In this document: one piece after another, positions 35,432-44,105 of the stretch
Position numbering within the stretch: the first letter of the stretch is position 1
Layout of the letters: the number at the start of each line of letters is the position of its first letter
DNA from: Pseudomonadota bacterium
GTDB lineage: Bacteria > Pseudomonadota > Gammaproteobacteria > Pseudomonadales > Oceanobacteraceae
Direction: 5' to 3'
Assembly: GCA_030145845.1 (NCBI GenBank)
Contig: JAIXHJ010000017.1
Span: forward strand, 1 to 64,000
Length of the DNA stretch: 64,000 nucleotides
Notes under the pieces: model-generated
Databases searched by the model: none
Seen by the model: the letters and a program-made list of their open reading frames with translations, nothing else
What the model was told of the DNA's origin: nothing
Translations under genes and position numbers: made by a program

Positions 35432-35764
35432 ATGCCCGATATCGTATGGAACCGCGACGCCGCACTCACCCGGCTGATGCACAATGAAACCCTGCTGAAT
35501 AAAGTGTGCGCGCTGTTTATCCGCACCAGCCCGGCGCAGGTCGAAGGCATTCAGACCGCCGTGGCAGACAATGATTTCCCGACCGCCCAGGCCACCGCTC
35601 ACACCCTGAAAGGGGCCAGCGGTAATATCGGCGGCGAATGCCTGATGAGTCTCTGTGCACAGATAGAACAGGCCGCCAAAGCGCAGGATGCCACTCAGCT
35701 GCAGCAACTGAGCGCTGAGCTGAGCGACACCTATCAGGCGCTGCTCACCGCGCTGCCGCAATAA
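35432..35764 (+). CDS. Free-standing HPt phosphotransfer protein
   Basis: 110 residues. AHTLKGASGNIGGECL carries the HPt histidine (His57) in the usual AH-x-LKG setting; the rest is a helical bundle. A perfect AAGGAGG lies before the ATG at 35432. It follows the kinase gene by 57 bp on the same strand. HPt proteins pass phosphate between a hybrid kinase's receiver and another regulator. The neighbouring kinase has no receiver domain, so the partner is either elsewhere or the protein has a different use. Confidence 0.9.
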   Translation: MPDIVWNRDAALTRLMHNETLLNKVCALFIRTSPAQVEGIQTAVADNDFPTAQATAHTLKGASGNIGGECLMSLCAQIEQAAKAQDATQLQQLSAELSDTYQALLTALPQ

Positions 35765-35821
35765 AGCACATCCGCCGGCAGAGGCGTATAATCCCCGCCT
35801 CTCACACTGCGGACTGTTGTT

Positions 35822-36454
35822 ATGCCTGTTGAATCCCTGCTTACTTTTACGCTGGCGTCGGTCGTGCTGGTGATGGCACCCGGCCCGGATATCCTGTTTG
35901 TTATGACCCAGTCCGCGCTGTATGGCGCCCGCAAAGGCATTCTGACCACCGCCGGCCTGTGTACCGGACTGATTTTTCATACCACCGCCGTAGCCCTCGG
36001 CGTGGCCGTGATTTTCAGAACCTCGGAAATTGCCTTCACGCTGCTGAAAATGGCCGGCGCGGTGTACCTGCTGTATCTCGCCTGGCAGGCCTGGCACGCC
36101 GCCGCCAGCAACAGTGATGAGACACCCCGTGCCCATGCCCGTTCCGGGTTTGCACTTTACCGGCGCGGTATTCTGATGAACATTACCAACCCCAAGGTAT
36201 CGCTGTTTTTTCTCGCCTTTCTGCCACAGTTCACCTCTCCGGAATACGGTAATGTCATGCTGCAGACGGCACAGCTCGGAGCCATTTTTATGCTCACCGG
36301 CTTTGTCCTGTTCTGTGGTGTGTCCTGGAGTGCGGCGTCCCTCAGCCACTGGCTGATGTCCAGCCACGGCGCGCAGAAAATACTCAACCGGATCACCGCC
36401 GGTGTGTTTACCGCCATGGCCGCCAGACTGGCCAGCAGCAGTAACGGCGCCTGA
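35822..36454 (+). CDS. LysE/RhtB-family amino acid exporter
   Basis: 210 residues, six hydrophobic segments. TLASVVLVMAPGPDILFVMT is the family's N-terminal signature, with ARKGILTTAGLCTG after it. KMAGAVYLLYLAWQAWH and MNITNPKVSLFFLAFLPQF are further family blocks. Exports amino acids such as lysine, threonine or homoserine lactone-type compounds; substrate is not determinable here. Confidence 0.92.
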   Translation: MPVESLLTFTLASVVLVMAPGPDILFVMTQSALYGARKGILTTAGLCTGLIFHTTAVALGVAVIFRTSEIAFTLLKMAGAVYLLYLAWQAWHAAASNSDETPRAHARSGFALYRRGILMNITNPKVSLFFLAFLPQFTSPEYGNVMLQTAQLGAIFMLTGFVLFCGVSWSAASLSHWLMSSHGAQKILNRITAGVFTAMAARLASSSNGA

Positions 36455-36490
36455 AGCCGGGCTGACGTGCGGCGCCCGGCAGCATAAGCG

Positions 36491-38452
36491 CTAAGCGCTC
36501 TTTTTCCGCCGCGGCGGACGCTTACCGGCCGCCGCCGGCGCTGCCTTTTTGCGGCCCTGGCGGCGGAAAGCAGGCTTCTCCGTTTTTATGCCGTGAAAAA
36601 CCTGCACGTCCAGTACACTGGCCTGGGCGATCAGCTGCTGCAGCTGATGCAGCAGCGGCTGCATAAAGTCATCGTATTTCAGGGTTTTTTCACTGATATC
36701 GCTCAGCTGCCGCTCCCACTGCGCGGTCATATCCGGCACCGTGGTACTTTCCGGCAGTGCTGCAATCAATGCCTTGCCCAGCCCCGTGGCACGGATACTT
36801 TTGCCTTCGCGGCGTAAAAAGACGCGTTTAAACAATAATTCAATAATCCCCGCCCGGGTCGCTTCGGTTCCCAGCCCATCCGTGTCCCGCAGAATTTTTT
36901 TCAGTTCAGCATCGCGTACAAACCGGTTAATACCGGTCATCGCGGCCAGCAGGCTGGCGTCGGTAAAGTGCTGAGGAGGCTGGGTATGTTTTTCATCAAT
37001 CTGCGGCTCGCCACTCCATAATGTCTGGCCTTTTTTCAGTGCCGGTAAGCGCTTACCTTCCGCGTCTTCCTGACTGGCATTCCGCACCGGCATGGCCTGT
37101 TTCCAGCCCGCACTGAGCACCTCACGCTCGCTGGCGATAAAGGTTCCGCCGGCAATGGTGAGCTCCACGCGCGTGTCGGCATACTGAAACGGCGGATAAA
37201 ACTGCAGCAGATACTGACGGGCAATCATGCCGTACAGCTGTTTTTCCGTCAGCGCCAGACTGTTGAAGGCGCTGCCTTTTTCCGTCGGAATAATCGCATG
37301 GTGCGCTTCCACTTTGCTGTCATTCCAGGCTTTGCTGCGCAAGGTTAAATCGGCCTGTTCAATCACCCCGGCCAGCTGCTGATCGTTGGCCGCAATGGCC
37401 TTCACCACCGGCTGCCGGCGGCCATAATGTTCGTTGGGCAGATAACGGCAATCAGACCGGGGGTAAGTAATCAGCTGATGTTTTTCGTACAGACTCTGAC
37501 AGGCGTCCAGCACCTGTTTGGCGCTTAAACCAAAGGCCCGGGCGGCATCAATCTGCAGTGCGGATAAATTGTAAGGCAGGGGAGCGCTCTGCTGTTTCTG
37601 TTTACGCTCAACCGTCTCCACCTGTGCCGGCTGGTGACGGATACGGCCGGCCACATTGCCGGCCAGTTTCGGATTCAATACCCGGCCATCTTCATCCTGA
37701 TGGGCGGCACAGGCTTCGCTCGGCTGCCATCTGGCGTAAAAACTCAGCGGGCTGGCGTCATCCATATGCAGCGCCGCCCGCACGTCATAAAACGGCCGGC
37801 TGACAAAACGTGCGATCTCCTCATCACGGCGCACTACCAGCCCCAGCACCGGTGTCTGCACCCGGCCGACCGACAACACCGACTGCAGCCCGCCCTGGCG
37901 GCCTTTCACCGTACAGGCCCGGGTTAAATTCATACCGTACAGCCAGTCAGCCCGTGAACGCGCCAGCGCAGACACCGACAGCGGCATAAAGTCCTGATTG
38001 GGTTTTAACTGTTGCAGCGCGCGGCTGACCGCCTGTGGGTTTAAATCGCTGATTAATAAACGCTGCATAGTCTGTCGTTTGGCAGCAGGGACTTTCAGAA
38101 AAGAGACAACTTCATCCACCAGCAGCTGGCCTTCCCGGTCCGGATCGCCGGCATGCACCAGCTGACCGGCTTCTTTGACCAGCTTACGCAGCACGCTTAA
38201 CTGTTTGCGCGTCTGCGCTTTCGGCTGCAACTGCCATTGTTCAGGCACAATCGGCAGCGTATCCAGCCGCCACTGTTTATACGCCGGGCTGTAGGCTTCC
38301 GGTTCTGCCTGCTCCAGCAGATGTCCGATACACCAGCTCACCACATCGCCGTTGGCGGCCCGCACAAAGCCTTCCCCTTTGCTGTGCGGCTTGGGCAGAA
38401 CCGCGGCAATGGCGCGGCCCAGACTGGGTTTTTCGGCAATAAACAGGCGCAT
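36491..38452 (-). CDS. topB: DNA topoisomerase III
   Basis: 653 residues, a usual TopB length. The TOPRIM domain starts MRLFIAEKPSLGRAIAAVLP and includes HAGDPDREGQLLVDEV. The active-site tyrosine lies in HQLITYPRSDCRYLP near residue 331. SALARSRADWLYGMNLTRA is the type IA gate block. The C-terminus is a short basic tail (RPPRRKKSA) without zinc fingers. It resolves linked replication and recombination intermediates with RecQ. A LexA-type palindrome 14 bp upstream of the start suggests SOS control. Confidence 0.96.
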   Translation of the reverse strand: MRLFIAEKPSLGRAIAAVLPKPHSKGEGFVRAANGDVVSWCIGHLLEQAEPEAYSPAYKQWRLDTLPIVPEQWQLQPKAQTRKQLSVLRKLVKEAGQLVHAGDPDREGQLLVDEVVSFLKVPAAKRQTMQRLLISDLNPQAVSRALQQLKPNQDFMPLSVSALARSRADWLYGMNLTRACTVKGRQGGLQSVLSVGRVQTPVLGLVVRRDEEIARFVSRPFYDVRAALHMDDASPLSFYARWQPSEACAAHQDEDGRVLNPKLAGNVAGRIRHQPAQVETVERKQKQQSAPLPYNLSALQIDAARAFGLSAKQVLDACQSLYEKHQLITYPRSDCRYLPNEHYGRRQPVVKAIAANDQQLAGVIEQADLTLRSKAWNDSKVEAHHAIIPTEKGSAFNSLALTEKQLYGMIARQYLLQFYPPFQYADTRVELTIAGGTFIASEREVLSAGWKQAMPVRNASQEDAEGKRLPALKKGQTLWSGEPQIDEKHTQPPQHFTDASLLAAMTGINRFVRDAELKKILRDTDGLGTEATRAGIIELLFKRVFLRREGKSIRATGLGKALIAALPESTTVPDMTAQWERQLSDISEKTLKYDDFMQPLLHQLQQLIAQASVLDVQVFHGIKTEKPAFRRQGRKKAAPAAAGKRPPRRKKSA

Positions 38453-38466
38453 AAGGCTGTCTTGAA

Positions 38467-38488
38467 TACTGTATGAACGAACAGTATA
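38467..38488 (-). promoter_or_regulatory. LexA (SOS) box upstream of topB
   Basis: CTGT-N8-ACAG at 38470-38485, extended to 7-bp palindromic arms ATACTGT and ACAGTAT. It sits 14 bp before the topB start. Read on the minus strand, TATACT within it could be the -10, so a bound repressor would block transcription. No other gene starts nearby; the next gene ends at 38573 on the same strand. Confidence 0.65.
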
Positions 38489-38572
38489 AGTAACACAGAC
38501 AGGAAAACCAATGACACGACCGGGCGATCTGGCAGAGCGCTGCCTGCCAGCCCCCGGACGACAGCAGGAACG

Positions 38573-39745
38573 TCAGCAGGACACTTCCACCGCATCCCCT
38601 TTCCCGCGGCGGCTGCGGAACAGCAGCACCAGCAATAACCCCAGGATTGCCGTGGCGGCACCGGCTACGGCCACCGCCGGCAGCCCCAGACCGGCACTGA
38701 TCACTGCCCCGCCCAGCGCCGCCCCCAGGGCGTTGCCCAGATTGAAGGCACCGATGTTCATCGCTGAGGCCAGATTCGGTGCATCACCGGCTTCCTGTAC
38801 CACCAGCGACTGCAGCGGCGGCACCAGGGCAAAGCTGGCAATACCCCAGAGGAAAATCAGCGGCGCTGCCAGCCACGCGGATGACATACTCAGCGCAAAG
38901 ACCACCAGCAGAATCGCCACCGCCAGCAGCGAGACGATCAGCGTGGCATCCAGCGAACGGTCGGCAAAGCGTCCGCCCAATACGTTACCGACCGCCAGGC
39001 CGCTGCCATAAACCACCAGCATGGCGGTGACGAAAGCGGATGACGCCAGTGTCTCCTGCTGCAGAATCGGCACGATATAAGTGAACACAGTAAACATGGC
39101 GCTGGAGCCGACCACGGTCAGCAGCAGCGCCGCCAGCACCGGCCCTTTGCCCAGTACTTTCAGCTCCGCGGCCATATCGGCTTTGCTTTCCGTGGCCAGA
39201 GGCGGCAGGGAGAAACGCAGCGCCAGCATGGTCACCACACCGATGGCCGCAATGCCGGCAAAGGCCACCCGCCAGCCAATGGTTTCACCGATCAGGGTCG
39301 CCAGCGGCACCCCACCGATGGTGGCGATGGTCAGGCCGGAAAACATGGCTGCCACCGCCCCGGCTTTTTTGTCCGGCGGCACGATACTGGTGGCCACCAC
39401 CGAACCAACGCCGAAGAAGGCACCATGGTTGAATGAGGTCACAATGCGGCCAATCAGCAGCGTTGTGTAGCTGTCAGCCAGCGCCGAAATCAGGTTGCCG
39501 GCGGTAAAAACAGCCATCGACAACAGCAGCAGTTTACGCCGCGGCATACTGGCAAAGGCCAGTGTCATCAGCGGCGCGCCGATCAGTACGCCGAAGGCAT
39601 AGGCACTGATCAGCATGCCGGCCGCAGGAATCGAGACATCCAGATCACCGGCAATCACAGGCAACATGCCCATGGGCGAAAACTCCGTAACGCCAATGCC
39701 GAATGCACCGACCGCCAGGGCCAGCAGAGGGAGGTTAACTTTCAT
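38573..39745 (-). CDS. MFS transporter (AraJ/Bcr-like drug:proton antiporter family)
   Basis: 390 residues, 12 membrane segments. It starts MKVNLPLLALAVGAFGIGVT, followed by FSPMGMLPVIAGDLDVSIPAAG and GVLIGAPLMTLAFASMPRRKLLL, the MFS loop 2-3 motif. The ATG at 39745 is chosen because it begins the first helix. Divergent from a LysR regulator 131 bp away, which probably controls it. Substrate unknown; related proteins export arabinose-like sugars, purine analogues or drugs. Confidence 0.9.
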   Translation of the reverse strand: MKVNLPLLALAVGAFGIGVTEFSPMGMLPVIAGDLDVSIPAAGMLISAYAFGVLIGAPLMTLAFASMPRRKLLLLSMAVFTAGNLISALADSYTTLLIGRIVTSFNHGAFFGVGSVVATSIVPPDKKAGAVAAMFSGLTIATIGGVPLATLIGETIGWRVAFAGIAAIGVVTMLALRFSLPPLATESKADMAAELKVLGKGPVLAALLLTVVGSSAMFTVFTYIVPILQQETLASSAFVTAMLVVYGSGLAVGNVLGGRFADRSLDATLIVSLLAVAILLVVFALSMSSAWLAAPLIFLWGIASFALVPPLQSLVVQEAGDAPNLASAMNIGAFNLGNALGAALGGAVISAGLGLPAVAVAGAATAILGLLLVLLFRSRRGKGDAVEVSC

Positions 39746-39876
39746 AAATAATTCCGCAGATTTGTGATTGAGCGGAATATAGATCACTGGCAATCGCCTG
39801 AGTAGTCAGGATAATGGTCACCCAGCTTTGCATTCAAATCACAGATAAATAATTCCCCTGCGGCAGCCGAACACCG

Positions 39877-40788
39877 ATGAAATCCGGAAAAACCGATAAA
39901 ACCGCTGAACTGGAAACCTTTCTCGCCGTCGCCTGTGCCGGCAGTCTGAGTGGAGCTGCGCGTAAACTGGGGCTGACACCATCGGCCGTCAGCCGGGTGG
40001 TCAGCCGCATTGAGAAACGGCTGGGCGTCCGCCTGGTGGTGCGTACCACGCGCAATCTGCATCTCACCAGCGAGGGGGAGTCCTATGCACTGGCCGCACG
40101 CCGCATCCTCAAAGATCTGGAAGATACGGAGTCCGCGATCGCCGAACGCGCCCGCCCCGGTGGTCTGCTCAAGGTCAGCACCGCCGCCGCCCACAGCCGT
40201 CTGACCATCGTGCCGCTGCTGCAGGAATTTATGCAGCGCTACCCCGATATTACGCTGGAGCTTGATGTCAGCGACCAGCTCAGCGACGTCACCGGCGGCC
40301 ATACCGATGTCGCCATCCGTTTCGGCAAACTGCCCGACAGCCCGCTGCATGCCCGGCCACTGGGCAGCACCGGGCGTACCGTCGTCGCGTCGCCGGCCTA
40401 TCTGGCCACGGCCGGTATCCCTCAGGTACCGGCCGACCTGCAGCAGCATAACTGTCTGGATTTCAGTTTCCGCCGGCTGGAACCCGGCTGGCCATTCCGC
40501 CAGCAGGGACAGAATTTTATGTTACCGGTGACCGGCAATATCACCGCCAATAACGGTGAAACCCTGGTTGAGCTGGCCGTCCAGGGAATCGGCATTACCC
40601 GCATCGGTGATTTCCATATTCAGGATGCACTGGCCAACGGTCAGCTGGTGCCTCTGCTGCAGGACTTCAATCCGCACGACCGCGAGGCCATTCATGCGGT
40701 GTTTATCGGCGGCAGCAATATGCCTGCCCGGGTGCGGGTGTTTGTCGATTATCTGGTCGAAAAAATGACCGGTAACACGCCGCTGTAA
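39877..40788 (+). CDS. LysR-type regulator divergent from the MFS gene
   Basis: 303 residues. The HTH (LETFLAVACAGSLSGAARKL ... TPSAVSRVVSRIEKRLG) and VVRTTRNLHLTSEGESY belong to the subgroup that often sits next to transporters or quinone reductases. The C-terminal domain has LDVSDQLSDVTGGHTDVAIRFG, and ITRIGDFHIQDALANGQLV near the end. Shares an intergenic region with the MFS gene, which is the expected target. Confidence 0.92.
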   Translation: MKSGKTDKTAELETFLAVACAGSLSGAARKLGLTPSAVSRVVSRIEKRLGVRLVVRTTRNLHLTSEGESYALAARRILKDLEDTESAIAERARPGGLLKVSTAAAHSRLTIVPLLQEFMQRYPDITLELDVSDQLSDVTGGHTDVAIRFGKLPDSPLHARPLGSTGRTVVASPAYLATAGIPQVPADLQQHNCLDFSFRRLEPGWPFRQQGQNFMLPVTGNITANNGETLVELAVQGIGITRIGDFHIQDALANGQLVPLLQDFNPHDREAIHAVFIGGSNMPARVRVFVDYLVEKMTGNTPL

Positions 40789-40845
40789 CCACGGTATAAT
40801 TTTTCACCACGACCGTAACAGCACACCACCAGCGGAAGTCTGAGT

Positions 40846-41907
40846 ATGGAAAATCTTAACGCCCTGCAGGCCATCGGCTGGCACAGCACACAGGCCAACG
40901 CCTGTGAGCCGGATCAGCACATTGTCCGCGTCGTCGCTGTCGACCGCGATGTGTGGCTGGTCAGCGATGGCCGCAGCAGCTTCCGCGCCGTACTGGCCGG
41001 CAGTTACCGCTACCATCATCCGCAGGCGCAGGAGCAACCCTGCGTCGGTGACTGGGTGTGCGTTGAAACTCCGGCCGGCAGTCATTTAGCGGTTATTCAG
41101 TCGCTGCTGCCCCGGCATACCAGCCTGCGGCGCAAATCCGCCGGCGACAGCGTTGATTACCAGATGATTGCCGCCAACCCGGATGTCGTGGTGTTGGTCA
41201 CCGACTGTCAGCAGGATTTTAATATCCGGCGTCTGGAACGCTATCTGGTGATGATTGCCGACGGTGGTGCCGAAGCCGTGATCCTGCTGACGAAAACCGA
41301 TCTGGTCAGTGCTGACGACATTCAGGCCTTGCTGGACAGCATGCGCACGGCCGGCATTCACAGCCGGGTCCTGACGCTGAGCAACGTTACCCGGGACGGG
41401 CTGGATGAATTTATGCAGTTGCTGCAGCCGCAGAAAACCTATTGTTTTGTCGGCTCTTCCGGTGTCGGCAAAAGTACCCTGGTGAATTATCTGCTCGGCC
41501 GCGAACGGCAGCAGACCCAGACCGTCAGCGGCACCGGCGAAGGCCGCCACACCACGGTGCGGCGGGAATTATTTATGCTGGATAACGGCGCCCTGATTAT
41601 TGATAACCCAGGTATGCGTGAGTTCGGCATTATGGGCGCAGACAGCGGCATTGCCGGCAGCTATGACGATATTCTGCAGGCCGCCGCACACTGCCGTTAC
41701 CGCAACTGCACCCATACCGATGAACCCGGCTGTGCCGTGCGCGATGCCATTAGCGCGGCCGGTATCAGTCAGCAACACTTTGATAACTACCGCAAGATCA
41801 GCGAAGAAGCGGATTTTCACGATTTATCCTATGCGGAAAAACGCAGAAAAGACCGCGACTTCGGCAAATTTATCAAAGAAAAGAAAAAGCACATCCGCAA
41901 AAAATAA
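40846..41907 (+). CDS. rsgA: Ribosome small-subunit GTPase RsgA (YjeQ)
   Basis: 353 residues. OB-fold N-terminus, circularly permuted GTPase with motifs in the order G4 (LLTKTDLV), G1 (GSSGVGKSTL, ~203-212), G3 (DNPGMREFG), and a zinc-binding end, CRYRNCTHTDEPGCAV with three Cys and one His. It helps late maturation of the 30S subunit. It is convergent with tgpA; the stops are 5 bp apart with no obvious terminator between. Confidence 0.96.
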   Translation: MENLNALQAIGWHSTQANACEPDQHIVRVVAVDRDVWLVSDGRSSFRAVLAGSYRYHHPQAQEQPCVGDWVCVETPAGSHLAVIQSLLPRHTSLRRKSAGDSVDYQMIAANPDVVVLVTDCQQDFNIRRLERYLVMIADGGAEAVILLTKTDLVSADDIQALLDSMRTAGIHSRVLTLSNVTRDGLDEFMQLLQPQKTYCFVGSSGVGKSTLVNYLLGRERQQTQTVSGTGEGRHTTVRRELFMLDNGALIIDNPGMREFGIMGADSGIAGSYDDILQAAAHCRYRNCTHTDEPGCAVRDAISAAGISQQHFDNYRKISEEADFHDLSYAEKRRKDRDFGKFIKEKKKHIRKK

Positions 41908-41912
41908 CCGCC

Positions 41913-44105
41913 TCAGCGGTGGCTGAAACTGACCTCAGCCACTAGCCGGCGGATCTCTTCCGTGTCCACCTGCTGACCAGCATAAATAACCGCGTCCACC
42001 AGCTCCGCCAGGCGCTGCAGAGCGGCCTGTTCACCGTACACCTGCTGTACCTGCAGCAGCCATTCATGCAGCAACTGCGACGATGGCCGCGCCGGCAGGC
42101 GGCACTGACTGATACGCTGCAGATGCCAGAGATAAAAACGCAGCGCAGCGGCAGCATCCCGGGGCTGATAATGTTTTATTTTCCAGCGGCTGATGGCGGC
42201 ATACAGTGGTGGCAGCCAGTAGCGCCGGCTGAACCAGGCCAGCACGCCGGCCAGCGCCAGCAACAGCCACAATGGCCACAGGCTCACCAGCAGCAGACGC
42301 AGGAAAGCCAGTAATAAAATCACGCCATGACTGAGCATTAACCACAGGCTGCCCAGCAGAGCACTGCCGCTGAATTCACCGGCACCGGCCTGCTGCTGGC
42401 GGTGCTGTATGTCTTCGGCATAACGGGAAATCTGTTCCGCCACCGAGGTGCCCGGCTGACCATCGGGCAGACGGTAATAGGCCGTCGGTTCAAACGTGAC
42501 CCAGCGGCCATCAATCCAGGCTTCGGTCCAGGCGTGACCATCAATGGCACGGATTTCAAAATAACCGGTCAGCGGGTTCTGACTGCTGGCACTGAAACCC
42601 GTGACCAGCCGTGCCGGAATATTCAGGCTGCGCAGCATGATGGTCATGGCACTGGCAAAATGTTCACAGTGCCCCTGTTTATCGTCGAATAAAAAGCGGC
42701 TCAGCGGGGTATAACCCTGGGAGCTGAGAACCGAATCAAAGCTGTATTCATAACCGTTGCGCAGATGCTGCTCCAGCAGCTGCGCTTTTTCGTAAGGGTT
42801 TTTACCCGCTGCTGTTACCTGATACGCCAGCCGCAGAATACGCGAATCAAAATCCCGCGGCAGCTGCAGATCGGCTTTGCCCGCCGCCGTCGCGTGCGAA
42901 ACCAGTCGCTTGTCCTGACGCTCATACGTGGAGCTGACGGTGTAACGCATGCCCGGCTGCAACATGCCCGGCAACAGCGGCTGGGCAAACTGATCGAGAG
43001 CAATCACAGTGGACGGCACCCACAGGGCAACCGGGTCCGGTGCCACCGGCAACCAGGCCGGCATCGGCTGTTCAATGGTGATGGTATAACGGAACCGCGT
43101 AGCCGCTGCCTGCTGCTCTGCCGCCGGATTAATCACCGCCTTACCGCTGCGGTCAGTGTGCAGTTTGCGCGAAATATCTTCCCGTGCGGAGTGCCAGCGG
43201 CTGCCATCGAAAGTATCAAAGGTGCGCACCTTGAGATAAGTGCCGTGCGTGGCTTTCATGCGCGCCACCACCGCATTCAGATCCACCAGACCGCTGCGCT
43301 CCGGATTTCGGATATCAAAGCTTTCGTTAAAGCCGTCGTAATGGTAGCCATCATGATTAATCTGCGACAGGTCGGTAATTTCCTGCAGCTGGTCATACTG
43401 CTGCTGACTGCTGTTCTGCGGTGCCGCCGGTGGCTGATACGGGTCAGCAAAACTCTGCCGCGCCGAACCTTCCCAGGCAGAATTCTGATAAAAATCGGCC
43501 GCAGAGGATTCCTGCGCCCCCCAGTGCAGCGGCGCCAGCCGCGGGATCAGCAGATAAAAAATAACCGCCAGCGCCATGCTCAGCAGTGCCATGCCGGCCC
43601 GCTGGCCAGCGCCGGGGCCGGGCAGATCCGCCGTTGCCGCGCCACGGTCCAGCCAGGCTTCACTGAGGGAAAAAGCGGCCAGCAGACAATAAGCCGCCAT
43701 CACCAGCAGGTAACTGCCACTGTCAGCTTCCGCCGCCCCGACCAGCAGCAGCACAAAGCTCACCAGCTGCAGCAGATAAAATTTGCGGTAATGGTTCAGC
43801 TGTACGTTCAGTGCCAGCGTGGTGGCCAGCAACAGGGCGCCCAGCGCGGTCATCAGACCGTGGCTGAACACCAGTGCCGGAAAGGCCAGCAGTCCGGCCA
43901 CTGCCAGACCATCGGCCAGCGTTTTATTACGCTGCGGGTTGTCCCGCGCGTCCCAGCCTTTTTTCAGCGTCACAATATTCAGCGGCAGCAGAACAAGAAA
44001 CAACAGCCCCCCCGCCGGGGCAGACAGCAGCGCCCCCGCGGCGCCGGCGGCCGCCACGCTCAGCTGCAGCGCCAGCCAGAATAATCCCTGCGAACGCGCC
44101 ATCAT
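41913..44105 (-). CDS. tgpA: TgpA-type membrane transglutaminase
   Basis: 730 residues. The N-terminal third is membrane helices (DUF3488), followed by a periplasmic transglutaminase-like domain ~470-550: GHCEHFASAMTIML with the Cys nucleophile, AIDGHAWTEAWIDG with His, and VTFEPTAYY, in which Glu stands where most members have Asp. After another helix comes a C-terminal DUF4129-like region. It matches the Pseudomonas aeruginosa TgpA family. Its ATG overlaps the DUF58 stop by 4 bp, forming the moxR-DUF58-tgpA operon. Confidence 0.92.
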   Translation of the reverse strand: MMARSQGLFWLALQLSVAAAGAAGALLSAPAGGLLFLVLLPLNIVTLKKGWDARDNPQRNKTLADGLAVAGLLAFPALVFSHGLMTALGALLLATTLALNVQLNHYRKFYLLQLVSFVLLLVGAAEADSGSYLLVMAAYCLLAAFSLSEAWLDRGAATADLPGPGAGQRAGMALLSMALAVIFYLLIPRLAPLHWGAQESSAADFYQNSAWEGSARQSFADPYQPPAAPQNSSQQQYDQLQEITDLSQINHDGYHYDGFNESFDIRNPERSGLVDLNAVVARMKATHGTYLKVRTFDTFDGSRWHSAREDISRKLHTDRSGKAVINPAAEQQAAATRFRYTITIEQPMPAWLPVAPDPVALWVPSTVIALDQFAQPLLPGMLQPGMRYTVSSTYERQDKRLVSHATAAGKADLQLPRDFDSRILRLAYQVTAAGKNPYEKAQLLEQHLRNGYEYSFDSVLSSQGYTPLSRFLFDDKQGHCEHFASAMTIMLRSLNIPARLVTGFSASSQNPLTGYFEIRAIDGHAWTEAWIDGRWVTFEPTAYYRLPDGQPGTSVAEQISRYAEDIQHRQQQAGAGEFSGSALLGSLWLMLSHGVILLLAFLRLLLVSLWPLWLLLALAGVLAWFSRRYWLPPLYAAISRWKIKHYQPRDAAAALRFYLWHLQRISQCRLPARPSSQLLHEWLLQVQQVYGEQAALQRLAELVDAVIYAGQQVDTEEIRRLVAEVSFSHR

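Noticed and set aside
42765..44084. 439-residue plus-strand frame
   Set aside because: Antisense to tgpA; composition is His/Gln/Arg-rich as expected of a shadow frame.
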